Assembly: GCF_003626755.1 (NCBI RefSeq)
Contig: NZ_RBCJ01000001.1
Coordinates: 186,001-250,000, forward strand
DNA length: 64,000 nucleotides
Source of the DNA: Ulvibacterium marinum
Lineage (GTDB): Bacteria > Bacteroidota > Bacteroidia > Flavobacteriales > Flavobacteriaceae
Direction of reading: 5' to 3'
The notes under the pieces were generated by a model, which saw only the letters and a list, made by a program, of their open reading frames with translations, was not told where the DNA came from and did no database searches. This document shows, one piece after another, positions 17,937 through 25,665 of this stretch. Numbering within the stretch: the stretch's first letter is position 1; each line of letters opens with the position of its first letter. The position numbers and the translations under genes are program-made.

Positions 17937-19082
17937 ATGTGGAAAAAAAATCAAACCACAAATGATGGCATCAATAAGCCAAAATTTTCAAAAAGAACAA
18001 ACTCTGATTTCTCAAAAACAGTTAGGAACAGGGTAAACCAATATTTCAAAACAAATAATATCAGTAAGCATGCGAACAAAAGTATGGTCGGTAAGACCAT
18101 TCTGATGTTAGCAGTGTTCTTTGTCCCTCTTGTTTTTATCAATATTGGCGCCATTGCGTCACCATGGCTGCTTTTTGCCTTATATATAACCAGTGGTATT
18201 GGTATGGCTGGAATAGGAATGGGCATCATGCACGATGCCATCCATGGCGCATACTCCAAAAATCAAAGAGTAAACAAATACCTGGGGTACACTATGAACT
18301 TGATAGGTGCGAATGCCACGGTATGGAAGATACAACACAATGTACTGCACCATACCTATACAAATATAGAAGGAGCGGACGATGATATAAATGCCCCGTT
18401 TTTCCTTAGGTTTTCTCCACATGCGAAGAAAAATATACTGCATAGGTTTCAACATTGGTATGTATGGTTCTTTTATGGCCTGTCCACCGTTTCATGGGTT
18501 ACGGCCAAGGACTTCATTCGACTCGTCCGCTACAGGAAGATGGGATACATGAGCAAAAAGAATGAATTCAGAAATGAAATTATAAAGGTAACCGGCTGGA
18601 AGTTGCTATACTATTCCTATGCCCTAACCATACCAATGTTGACAGTACCGCTGGCTCCTTGGATAATCATCTTGGCATTTCTTAGCATGCACTTTGTAAC
18701 TGGTCTTTTGATCAGTACTATCTTCCAGGTGGCCCATATTATGCCCAGTACAGAATTTCCCCTTCCTGATGAAGATGGTTTGATCGAAGGAGATTGGTAT
18801 TCACACCAATTGGCCACCACGACCAATTTTGCGCCTAAAAGCAGTTTTTTTTCTTGGTTGATCGGGGGATTGAACTATCAAATAGAACATCATCTTTTAC
18901 CCAATGTCTGTCACGTACATTACAAAAAAATATCAAATATCGTGGCGGCTACCGCAAGAGAATATGGAATGCCCTATAATACAAAACGAACGTTTGCCGC
19001 AGCCATTAGGGATCATGTTGGAGTTTTGCGCAAATTGGGAAAAATGCAGCCCATAACCACACAATCGAATCTCAATTTTTAA
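17937..19082 (+). CDS. Membrane fatty acid desaturase
   Basis: The 381-residue membrane protein has the three histidine boxes of the acyl-lipid/front-end desaturase family: HDAIHGA at about residues 99-103, HNVLHHTYTN at 134-139, and QIEHHLLP near residue 315, the QxxHH form typical of front-end enzymes. Hydrophobic spans lie at about 53-90, 225-260 and between. It would introduce a cis double bond into fatty acyl chains at the inner membrane using two iron ions. It is followed by a cold-shock protein 73 bases downstream, which fits membrane fluidity control. Confidence 0.9.
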   Translation: MWKKNQTTNDGINKPKFSKRTNSDFSKTVRNRVNQYFKTNNISKHANKSMVGKTILMLAVFFVPLVFINIGAIASPWLLFALYITSGIGMAGIGMGIMHDAIHGAYSKNQRVNKYLGYTMNLIGANATVWKIQHNVLHHTYTNIEGADDDINAPFFLRFSPHAKKNILHRFQHWYVWFFYGLSTVSWVTAKDFIRLVRYRKMGYMSKKNEFRNEIIKVTGWKLLYYSYALTIPMLTVPLAPWIIILAFLSMHFVTGLLISTIFQVAHIMPSTEFPLPDEDGLIEGDWYSHQLATTTNFAPKSSFFSWLIGGLNYQIEHHLLPNVCHVHYKKISNIVAATAREYGMPYNTKRTFAAAIRDHVGVLRKLGKMQPITTQSNLNF

Positions 19083-19155
19083 TACAATAAAGTAAAGAAC
19101 AATGAATATTATAATACAAACATTTAATAGAATAATAAACAATAAATATAAAGTA

Positions 19156-19347
19156 ATGCAAGAAGGAACAGTAAAGTTTTTCAACAATGCCAAAGGATTC
19201 GGCTTTATTAAGCCTGTGGATTCCGATGAGGACATCTTTGTTCATCAAAGCGGTCTTATTGACAAGATTCGTGAAAATGATAATGTTAAGTTCACCGTGG
19301 AAAAAGGAGAAAAGGGAATGAACGCGGTAAATGTGGAATTGGCCTAA
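19156..19347 (+). CDS. Cold-shock (CspA-like) RNA-binding protein
   Basis: The 63-residue protein is one cold-shock OB-fold domain: GTVKFFNNAKGFGFIKP is the RNP1 region and DIFVHQSGL the RNP2 region. It is expected to bind single-stranded RNA in the cytoplasm. The ATG at 19156 gives the usual family start, MQEGTVKFF; an in-frame ATG at 19102 would add 18 unusual AT-coded residues and is rejected. The AT-rich 5' leader is typical for regulated cold-shock mRNAs. A strong terminator follows at 19372. Confidence 0.93.
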   Translation: MQEGTVKFFNNAKGFGFIKPVDSDEDIFVHQSGLIDKIRENDNVKFTVEKGEKGMNAVNVELA

Positions 19348-19371
19348 AAAACCACTTATTCCCATATCAAT

Positions 19372-19400
19372 AAAATGCCATCTTTAAAAGATGGCATTTT
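19372..19400 (+). terminator. Intrinsic terminator after the cold-shock gene
   Basis: A perfect 13-base stem (AAAATGCCATCTT pairing with AAGATGGCATTTT) with a three-base loop lies 24 bases after the stop codon. The run of A before and T after makes it usable in both directions. Confidence 0.8.
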
Positions 19401-19553
19401 ACATCATATCCCATGTTTATGTGAAAAGACCAAAATCAAACTTTGGTTATTGACTCCAATATTCAAAAATAAACAGGACATCTTAACGATAAAAGGGTAT
19501 TTGAACATAAACCCGAACAACAGAACCTCTTTTTTAAAGGATATAAAATCATT

Positions 19554-19895
19554 ATGTCAACCATGTTATTCTTTATATTTCTGACCTCATTGGCAATCTC
19601 TCCACACCAAAGAATAGACCAAATAAATAAGGTAGAAGGTATCTTCATTGGCCGTGTTGAAAATGGGTATTCATTTTGTTGTAAAACAGAAAAGGGTGAG
19701 GAAAAAATAGTTGTTTTCGATGAAATTTTGTCAGTCATACTCAAAAAATACCCGCTACATGAGAATCAAAACATTGGGGAAAGTTTTATCATCTCGTTTA
19801 TTGGGAATGATCGAGTTTGGGAAGATTATAACAAGGAAACATCTACCGTGATACGCTTACAAAAGCTTATGCCAGGGCAAAACCTTCAAGAGTGA
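19554..19895 (+). CDS. Hypothetical small protein with hydrophobic N-terminus
   Basis: The 113-residue frame begins MSTMLFFIFLTSLAISPHQ, a short hydrophobic leader, and continues with a beta-rich, charged region (VEGIFIGRVENGYSFCCKTEKGEE, ESFIISFIGNDRVWEDY) that looks like real protein and not chance coding. An AAAGG sequence lies 13 bases before the ATG. I do not recognise a family. It sits alone between the cold-shock terminator and the converging prohibitin pair. Confidence 0.5.
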   Translation: MSTMLFFIFLTSLAISPHQRIDQINKVEGIFIGRVENGYSFCCKTEKGEEKIVVFDEILSVILKKYPLHENQNIGESFIISFIGNDRVWEDYNKETSTVIRLQKLMPGQNLQE

Positions 19896-19953
19896 TGTTT
19901 CAAATCTAATTAGGATTGAATCCCAAGGATAATCACTTGCCTTGTTCATCAAT

Positions 19954-20211
19954 TCATACATTGATGAGTAAAAACAGCATAATGGTCAAGGAAGCTGAAA
20001 GGAAAAAAGTCGTTGAGTTGAAAGTGCCAGTCAACCAATTGTGTGCTAGTTTGCTCAAAAGACCCATGGGAGGGTCGCCATAATAATTGTTTTGGTACTT
20101 TTCAATCATTTGATATCTATACAGCCCTCGAAGGATACCCACAATAAGGTGGGTAAACAATAACACCATAATTATGAATCCTGTATTCAAATCCGGAGAT
20201 ATTCCCATCAT
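19954..20211 (-). CDS. Small membrane protein coupled to the prohibitin-like gene
   Basis: The 85-residue product has two hydrophobic segments, GFIIMVLLFTHLIVGILRGL and a C-terminal FFLSASLTIMLFLLINV, separated by a polar loop with NNYYGDPPMGLLSK. Its ATG overlaps the stop codon of the prohibitin-like gene as ATGA, a tight arrangement for translational coupling, which supports that it is real. It may be a partner of the prohibitin-like complex in the membrane; nothing in the sequence proves this. Confidence 0.65.
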   Translation of the reverse strand: MMGISPDLNTGFIIMVLLFTHLIVGILRGLYRYQMIEKYQNNYYGDPPMGLLSKLAHNWLTGTFNSTTFFLSASLTIMLFLLINV

Positions 20212-21056
20212 TTGTTTTTAATGGCATCACCTACTCCAATAAAAGGAATTGCCCCAGCACCTGTTACCTCAGGTAAAATCCCGTTCCATTTTTCTATGGC
20301 CTTAAGGTTTGCTTCTATCTTTCTTAGTTCAATAAGGTCTGGTGAAATATTCATTTTTTGTAATCGTAACGCCTCGGCTTCGGCTGTTGCTGCAGCAATG
20401 GTTTGTTCAGCTTCGACCTTTATCCTGTCCAGGTCTCTTTTTGCCTTCAATGCATTTTGTTCAGCCGTTTGCTTAGCTTCAATGGCATCTGTAAAGGTTT
20501 GGGAAAAACTAAATGAGATAATCGAAAAAGCATCAACCGATATGTTGGACGCGAGCAATCTTGAAGTGAGTGCTTGTTGCATTTCGGTACTGACAGCCGG
20601 TCTCTTAGTAATCAATTCCTCGGCTGTATACCTGGCGGACACTGCTTTCATTACTTCCTGAATGGCGGGGTCAATAATACGCTCCTTGAATTCTACACCT
20701 ATGGTTTGATAAACCAAATTTGCTTTATCAGGTATGATGTGATAGTTAAGTGCCACGGATAAATCCACATCCTGCAAGTCGGAGGATGAAGAGGCCGCAT
20801 CTGTCATTGCCTTTTGAATTTTTACGTCCATTAGGATGACGGTTTGCACTATCGGTATTTTGAAGTGGATTCCTTCATTTAGCACTTTGTCCTGTACGGC
20901 ACCAAAATTCTGGACAACTCCCCGCTCACCTGCACCAATTTGAACCCATGGTCTAAATGCAAACAGCAATACAACCAATGCGGCAATAATGATCAGGTTT
21001 CTCTTTTGCCCTTTTTTCAATATATTTTTTAGCTCACCCATAGGGTTATTATCCAT
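20208..21056 (-). CDS. Prohibitin-family (SPFH domain) membrane protein
   Basis: The 282-residue protein has one N-terminal membrane helix (NLIIIAALVVLLFAFRPW) followed by the SPFH domain: GAGERGVVQNFGAVQDKVLNEGIHFKIP, VALNYHIIPDKANLVYQTIG and a long charged helix with AKQTAEQNALKAKRDLDRIKVEAEQ. Prohibitins form large rings in membranes and are tied to protein quality control and membrane organisation. The length matches bacterial prohibitins. It is followed directly by an overlapping small membrane protein gene. Confidence 0.92.
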   Translation of the reverse strand: MDNNPMGELKNILKKGQKRNLIIIAALVVLLFAFRPWVQIGAGERGVVQNFGAVQDKVLNEGIHFKIPIVQTVILMDVKIQKAMTDAASSSSDLQDVDLSVALNYHIIPDKANLVYQTIGVEFKERIIDPAIQEVMKAVSARYTAEELITKRPAVSTEMQQALTSRLLASNISVDAFSIISFSFSQTFTDAIEAKQTAEQNALKAKRDLDRIKVEAEQTIAAATAEAEALRLQKMNISPDLIELRKIEANLKAIEKWNGILPEVTGAGAIPFIGVGDAIKNK

Positions 21057-21537
21057 AGTATTTAGGTTTAATTATAAAGATAGGATTTCCCATACCCGAG
21101 CATGTTATACCAATTCCTAGAAATCTTACATAAATCACACATGGTCCGGGATGGATACAATGTCATTGGACCGCTTTCTGTTCATTTTAAGGTTCTTCGT
21201 TATTAAAAAAATGTTTTTTGGGGAAAAGAGGGCCTGGGACCTTTGGCCATTTGCGAAAAACTGTTCCATGAACAAGTTGTCTTTTAAGCCATTATGAATC
21301 GTTCTAAAGGTGTTTTGCCACAATACGCTATCCATACCTTAAATGGACAATACCCGCAGGAGGGAGGTTTCAAAATTTTATACTATCAAATAGCCCGCAC
21401 CTCGCATTTTATCTGTCATAGCACCGTGTTAAACTTACCCTAATAGTGTTATGTTTCAACTATCTTTGCATCTTAAGATATGTGTAGATAAAGGTGTGTA
21501 TTACGCCTATCACAAGTAAGTTAATAGAGAAGGAATT
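21057..21537. other. Intergenic region between the prohibitin gene and a small transcription unit
   Basis: About 480 bases without a convincing gene. One open frame on the minus strand (21135-21335) has no family resemblance. The right end holds the promoter and leader of the small gene at 21538. Confidence 0.4.
21471..21478 (+). promoter_or_regulatory. -7 promoter element of the small basic peptide gene
   Basis: TATCTTTG is a perfect TAnnTTTG element. It is 60 bases ahead of the ATG at 21538, so the transcript should have a leader of about 55 bases. The leader contains AGGTG-N7-CGCCT at 21491-21507, which can fold with one wobble pair. Confidence 0.5.
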
Positions 21538-21660
21538 ATGAAGCAGATAAAGAAAGGATTTCAGGACAGCAATAGTGGTATTGAAAGGCCATTGTCCCGT
21601 CATGAGAGTTGGAAAAATAACCGTAGGCATACTGCCTTAAAATTAATACGGTTTTCTTAG
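21538..21660 (+). CDS. Small basic protein of 40 residues in its own transcription unit
   Basis: The frame MKQIKKGFQDSNSGIERPLS... ends in a TAG at 21658 and is rich in Lys, Arg and His. AAGGAA lies directly before the ATG, a good ribosome site in context. A promoter (21471) and a strong terminator (21675) bracket it, so promoter, ribosome site, frame and terminator line up in about 230 bases. I do not recognise the peptide. It could be a small regulatory or nucleic-acid-binding protein, or the transcript could act as an RNA with only incidental coding. Confidence 0.5.
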   Translation: MKQIKKGFQDSNSGIERPLSRHESWKNNRRHTALKLIRFS

Positions 21661-21674
21661 GGACTAGGAATGTT

Positions 21675-21699
21675 AAAGAGGGCTTTCGCCCTCTTTTTT
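21675..21699 (+). terminator. Intrinsic terminator after the small basic peptide gene
   Basis: AAAGAGGGC pairs with GCCCTCTTT over a TTTC loop, giving a nine-base stem with a GC-rich core, followed by T residues. It lies 14 bases after the stop codon. Confidence 0.85.
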
Positions 21700-21798
21700 G
21701 TTTCGTATTATGAAGTAATTATTATCGAGCAACGTCTTTTGGTTGTAAGAGGGAAATCAATCCAGGGGTTTCTCAGATAGTAATCAAACCCTTCCTTT

Positions 21799-22494
21799 TC
21801 ATTCAGTCGGTTCATACATCCAAATTGTGGGGCCATAAATGGCATATTCCTTTTCTTTTTCAATGGCCCAAACAACATCGCCGTAATCAAAATGCCAATA
21901 TTCCTTCAAATCACATACAAAATCTTCGTCTTCAAATAAACCGATTAGCAGTTCCCTATTTTTTTTCGCTTCAGGCCCAATATCTGGATAGTAGGGATAG
22001 CATTTTTTTGAAAGATTAATCTCCAATCCGTTGTTGGTACCAAAATCCATCACACAATCTTGAATCCTATCATAAATCAAAGCGTCTATAGCTCCGCCGG
22101 TCATATGCATGGACTTTGTAGGGGGAGCGATGAAATAACTAATGATCTGTTTAATATTGTCATCAGATTTTTCTGGATGTTTTTTTTTAAAGGAAGCAAA
22201 TGTAGTCTCCCAAAGAAGTTGCTGATGTTCAAAAGATCTCCAAGCAGAGCGAATAATCAGGGTTTTATCCTGCTTGTCCAACGTCTTGCTGATCCGGCCT
22301 ATTTTTTCGATAATATCTTCCCGGGTTAAGTATTGATAATCTTCCAAAATTGATGGTTCAAACATCAAATTAAAATTCGTGTCCATCAAACTCACTAGTG
22401 GTGAATGATTTTCCCGTATCCAAATGGAGGGGGCTAAAAGTTTATGCTGAAGGTCTTTTGCCTCGACCGCTTCACAGTATGCTTGCACATTCAT
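21799..22494 (-). CDS. M15D-family D-alanyl-D-alanine dipeptidase (VanX-like)
   Basis: The 231-residue protein has the zinc and catalytic motifs of the M15D family: SMHMTGGAIDALIYD (the SxHxxGxAxD box, giving His and Asp zinc ligands) and EYWHFDYGD (the ExxH box with the catalytic Glu and third ligand His). RSAWRSFEHQQLLW is the substrate-side segment around the conserved Arg. There is no signal peptide, so it should cleave D-Ala-D-Ala or a similar dipeptide in the cytoplasm. It overlaps the racemase gene by 23 bases. With no VanA or VanH partners nearby, it more likely serves recycling of cell-wall dipeptides than vancomycin resistance. Confidence 0.88.
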   Translation of the reverse strand: MNVQAYCEAVEAKDLQHKLLAPSIWIRENHSPLVSLMDTNFNLMFEPSILEDYQYLTREDIIEKIGRISKTLDKQDKTLIIRSAWRSFEHQQLLWETTFASFKKKHPEKSDDNIKQIISYFIAPPTKSMHMTGGAIDALIYDRIQDCVMDFGTNNGLEINLSKKCYPYYPDIGPEAKKNRELLIGLFEDEDFVCDLKEYWHFDYGDVVWAIEKEKEYAIYGPTIWMYEPTE

Positions 22495-23557
22495 ATTGAT
22501 TGATCATGTTTTTTGTAATGCAGGGGGTGCTAAATGTTCTTAATAGCGCACTATAATTTAGGTCGAAGGCTACGGTGTCACCCACTTTCAAACTTGTTTC
22601 GGTATTATCTATCAACATGTGATCACTGCTGGCGCCCAGCACAGTTATTTTTTGTTTTGGAGTAATTCCTGAAACAATGACATCCTGCGTTCCAATAGCT
22701 AAAACGGCCCTATCCATCAAGCCTTTATTTTCAAACTTAGGGGTATCACCATTCGCATTTTGATATACTTCCCCATAGGGTTGTGATGGTTTTCGTTTTG
22801 CTTCGATAACCTCAGCCAGTAAAGTAAAGATATCGGTAAAAAGTCCTGGTATCGGTTTTCTACAAAGTGCTTCCCTACCTAAAAAAATAGATTCGCCCAA
22901 TCGTAAGCTATTTATTCTGCCCACGTCTTTTGAAGACGTAAACCATTTGTAATTTGCAGAGTTTCCGCCGGACACCATTGCCAATGTAATTTTGAATTTT
23001 TCTTCTAAACACATAGCTATTGAAGACAACTGGTTCATTTTGTCTGCATCAGGACTTATTCCGCCAAAACATGCGAGATTTGTTCCTATACCTACCAAGG
23101 CCAGGCCTTTTAGTTTCAGCACCGCTTTTACAATGGCATCCATTTCCGATGGCATGATCCCTTCCCGTAAGTCCCCAAGCTCCACCATAAGAACAACCTT
23201 ATGTATGATATGGTTCTTTAATGCATATTCCGAAAGTTTTTTTAGAACTTCCAATTCAGAGTTTAGACTTATGTGAGCATGAATAACCACTTCTTGCACC
23301 TGGCTGAGTGCTGGTGTTCGGAGTAACAGGTATTGTCCCCTTATACCTGCTCTACGCATTTTTATAATATTCGCAATTCTAGAGTCTGCAAGGATTTCAA
23401 TACCATTTTGAACCAATACATCAGCGATTATTGAATTGCCGCCGATTACCTTGGTCACCCCAATTATATTAATGCCCTTAGCGCCATACAGTTTTTTCAA
23501 CTGTCGGGCGTTGTGGGCAATCTTTGCTAAATCAATATCGATTCTGGGAAGGTTCAA
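22472..23557 (-). CDS. Alanine/ornithine-racemase-family PLP enzyme (fold type III)
   Basis: The 361-residue enzyme has the alanine racemase N-terminal TIM barrel: PRIDIDLAKIAHNARQLKKL and GVTKVIGG with the Schiff-base lysine in VTK. VELGDLREGIMP, GIGTNLACFGGISP, VSGGNSANYKWF and LRLGESIFLG are typical of the ornithine/amino-acid racemase branch (Orr-like) and differ from Alr. It would interconvert L- and D-forms of an amino acid in the cytoplasm; alanine, ornithine or glutamate are possible. It overlaps the DUF1611 gene by four bases and the dipeptidase gene by 23, so the three are one operon. Confidence 0.88.
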   Translation of the reverse strand: MNLPRIDIDLAKIAHNARQLKKLYGAKGINIIGVTKVIGGNSIIADVLVQNGIEILADSRIANIIKMRRAGIRGQYLLLRTPALSQVQEVVIHAHISLNSELEVLKKLSEYALKNHIIHKVVLMVELGDLREGIMPSEMDAIVKAVLKLKGLALVGIGTNLACFGGISPDADKMNQLSSIAMCLEEKFKITLAMVSGGNSANYKWFTSSKDVGRINSLRLGESIFLGREALCRKPIPGLFTDIFTLLAEVIEAKRKPSQPYGEVYQNANGDTPKFENKGLMDRAVLAIGTQDVIVSGITPKQKITVLGASSDHMLIDNTETSLKVGDTVAFDLNYSALLRTFSTPCITKNMINQYECASIL

Positions 23558-24633
23558 ATCAACACCGACTCTCTTTTTAACTCTGGAAATGTTTTGACCA
23601 ACTCCTTTACCAGTTTATCACATCCGTGCAGTAAGACATCCGAAACAGGTAGATTATATTCTGATTCATACTGATTTATTACATGACTCACTTCTGCTTG
23701 GGTCATGTTTTCATGGTTTATGGTGATGGCTATAACTTTTGATTTGGAGAATACCTCAATCATTTCAATCTCGTCTACCAAGTCCAACAATGGAATTTTA
23801 GGATAGTCACAATAACTTTTTCGCTTTGGGGGATGCTGTAGTATAATTGCATCGGGCATTGCCCCCCGAATAATGGCACTTGAAGAAGTAAACGCAGGGT
23901 GGCTTAATGCTCCCTGTCCTTCAACAACAATGATATCGGGTTGTTCTTGCTCATAGGCATTTAGGATGGCGTTTTCAACCTCACCGGTGGCGAATCCTGA
24001 TGTTAAAACATCTATGGCCACTCCGTATCTAGAGCCTTGGAGCAAGCCTGTCTGACCGGTGGTTACAAAGACGGCGTTCAGACCTTCATTCCGTAATGCT
24101 TCCACCAATATTAATGCCGTAGTTCTTTTACCCACCGCACAATCAGTGCCCATTACCGTAATTATCGGAACCTTTACCTCTTGAATACGTCCCGAAAAAT
24201 TATGGAGGCTTTCACGTTTTGGGGGCTTTCTAACATCCAGTATAGTTACGCCATAATTACGGGCCATACGGGCAAATTGAGAATTCTCGCTAAAAAACTC
24301 AGGAAGACCATTAACAATGTTCATCCCACTTTTCATAGCGGTAAAAATAATTTCTTTTTGTTCATCGTTTAAAAAGGAAGCGAGTGGGGCGATACCATAG
24401 ATAAAGTATTCCGGGATAGTGCTTAATTCCTCTAAGGCAAGTGCTATACTTTCGAAAATGGGAATGGCATTTTTTACACCATCAAGATATTCTCCTGCAT
24501 CCTGACCAGCCTTCGAACTATCGATGATCCCAACGATATCATAGGTCTCCGATTGCCGAATAAGTCCATTGGCCACTTTACCGTCTATACTCCCAAATTC
24601 ATTTTCGCAATAAACCAATGCGTTTGCTCTCAT
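23554..24633 (-). CDS. DUF1611 protein, DgcN-like (possible D-amino acid N-acyltransferase)
   Basis: The 359-residue protein has an N-terminal Rossmann-like domain and a C-terminal P-loop domain with the Walker A motif GTDCAVGKRTTA near residue 160, then GQTGLLQGSRYGVAIDVL and VVEGQGALSHPAF. This is DUF1611. One member, DgcN of marine bacteria, is reported to be a D-glutamate N-acetyltransferase acting with a racemase (DgcA) in D-glutamate breakdown; I cite this from memory. Here the partner is a PLP racemase and not the enolase-type DgcA. The tight overlap with the racemase supports a shared D-amino-acid pathway. The substrate is open. Confidence 0.85.
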   Translation of the reverse strand: MRANALVYCENEFGSIDGKVANGLIRQSETYDIVGIIDSSKAGQDAGEYLDGVKNAIPIFESIALALEELSTIPEYFIYGIAPLASFLNDEQKEIIFTAMKSGMNIVNGLPEFFSENSQFARMARNYGVTILDVRKPPKRESLHNFSGRIQEVKVPIITVMGTDCAVGKRTTALILVEALRNEGLNAVFVTTGQTGLLQGSRYGVAIDVLTSGFATGEVENAILNAYEQEQPDIIVVEGQGALSHPAFTSSSAIIRGAMPDAIILQHPPKRKSYCDYPKIPLLDLVDEIEMIEVFSKSKVIAITINHENMTQAEVSHVINQYESEYNLPVSDVLLHGCDKLVKELVKTFPELKRESVLI

Positions 24634-24643
24634 AGTGTTCGTT

Positions 24644-24824
24644 TTAAGTTTTAATATTCGATAGGCTTCCTTTATAAGGTTCTATCTTACTGTCGAAATG
24701 GACAGGTTCATTGGCGGAAAGATTATTTGGAACGGTACAGAAATACGTATAATCGTATTCAGAGTTTCGTCTAGGGCCTCACCTTGGCACAGACGACATC
24801 TCCTATTTTAAATCTATTCTCCAT
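24644..24824 (-). pseudogene. Small frame-disrupted gene between the cupin and DUF1611 genes
   Basis: From an ATG at 24822-24824 the frame reads MENRFKIGDVVCAKVRP and stops at TAG (24771-24773). The +1 frame from that point reads on for about 42 codons with protein-like content (YFCTVPNNLSANEPVHF) and stops at 24644, only 10 bases before the DUF1611 start, as expected for an operon gene. The first part looks like the KOW-like opening of short Bacteroidota proteins. Frame 0 keeps some resemblance after the stop (TKL, RLYV) before the shift, which favours decay by point mutation and a small deletion. A +1 slip at CCC-TAG is the alternative. Confidence 0.45.
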
Positions 24825-24869
24825 TTTATTTTTTTCTATTAGGTGCGTTTTAATATCAAAACAGACGGC

Positions 24870-25202
24870 TCATTCTGTTTTTATAGTGGCGCAGATCATC
24901 TTGAATTTATGATTTGCTTCAATTGAACTGGTGAAATGCCCTGGTATAATTATCGAGTCTCCCTTTTGTAAAAAGGTGGAGTTGTCATTGATTACCACTT
25001 CCGCTTTGCCCTCGATTATGTGAATGAAGCGTGCAAAAGGAGATTTTTCAAAAGATTGGGCTTTGCCATAATCGAATACAAATGCCTGTACGACACAGTG
25101 GTTTTCTTCTATTATGTTTTTTACCACTATCATATTAGAAATATACTCTAGTGCATCTACCAGGTTAAACTTCTTGGATTCTTCAAATTCACCTTTTGCC
25201 AT
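24870..25202 (-). CDS. Cupin-domain protein
   Basis: The 110-residue protein is one small beta-barrel cupin: FARFIHIIEGKAEVVINDNSTFLQKGDSIIIPGH matches the two cupin motifs, with few of the usual histidine metal ligands (one His in IHI and one in PGH). It is cytoplasmic by sequence. It lies upstream of the DUF1611-racemase-dipeptidase run on the same strand and 38 bases after the small Lys-rich gene, so it may be cotranscribed. It may sense or bind a small molecule; no reaction can be assigned. Confidence 0.75.
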   Translation of the reverse strand: MAKGEFEESKKFNLVDALEYISNMIVVKNIIEENHCVVQAFVFDYGKAQSFEKSPFARFIHIIEGKAEVVINDNSTFLQKGDSIIIPGHFTSSIEANHKFKMICATIKTE

Positions 25203-25240
25203 GGTTAAATGTCTAAGATGGGGATGTTTTCCTTTATCCT

Positions 25241-25357
25241 TTATTCAGCTCTATTTTTGGCATCCCGCTTTGCCTTTTTGGCGGCTTTCTTCTCTTTAGG
25301 GGTTCTTGAGGGCGCAGTTTTTCCTGACTTCTGTTTTCCTTCTTTTTCTCTCGACAT
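25241..25357 (-). CDS. Small Lys/Ala-rich basic protein, 38 residues
   Basis: The frame runs from the ATG at 25355-25357 to TAA at 25241. It begins MSREKEGKQKSGKTAPSRTP and goes on with a KEKKAAKKAKRD stretch. I recall near-identical short proteins scattered through Flavobacteriia genomes, always unannotated or hypothetical. It is almost certainly disordered and could bind nucleic acid. It sits 19 bases after the small hydrophobic peptide frame and 38 before the cupin gene. Confidence 0.6.
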   Translation of the reverse strand: MSREKEGKQKSGKTAPSRTPKEKKAAKKAKRDAKNRAE

Positions 25358-25376
25358 AGTTTTATTTTTTATTGAT

Positions 25377-25445
25377 TTATGGAACTGAAACAGCGACCAC
25401 CAACGTTATTAAAAAAAGTACAAACCAGATAGCACATTTTCTCAT
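25377..25445 (-). CDS. Possible 22-residue hydrophobic peptide
   Basis: ATG at 25443-25445 opens MRKCAIWFVLFLITLVVAVS, a single membrane-spanning segment after two basic residues, ending at TAA (25377). It directly precedes the Lys-rich small gene. It is the right size and shape for a single-pass micropeptide or a toxin-like peptide, but no ribosome site is clear. Confidence 0.35.
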   Translation of the reverse strand: MRKCAIWFVLFLITLVVAVSVP

Positions 25446-25534
25446 GTAACATAATTTAACATTGTTACTTTCGATATAAATTTGCTTCTCAAAAGCAATG
25501 GTTATTGCAATACTAGCCCTATTACCTTTTAACG

Positions 25535-25571
25535 AAAAAAGAGCAGTGTTTTTAAGTTCCTGCTCTTTTTT
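25535..25571. terminator. Strong bidirectional terminator hairpin
   Basis: AAAAAAGAGCAG and CTGCTCTTTTTT form a perfect 12-base stem around a 13-base loop. The A and T tracts let it work on both strands. It separates the minus-strand 25.2-25.4 kb genes from whatever is transcribed leftward from 25.8 kb. Confidence 0.75.
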
Positions 25572-25665
25572 GGGCCTCTAAATAATTTAAAAGCACTTAT
25601 CAATAAACAAAATTTAATTCTCTTTCCCTAGTATGGTGCAGGCCATGTATTTGCTATTGCCAAAG

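Noticed and set aside
21799-22494. Vancomycin resistance as the role of the VanX-like gene
   Set aside because: No vanA, vanH or vanRS-type genes are near, the host type is Gram-negative, and the overlapping racemase and DUF1611 genes point to D-amino-acid metabolism.
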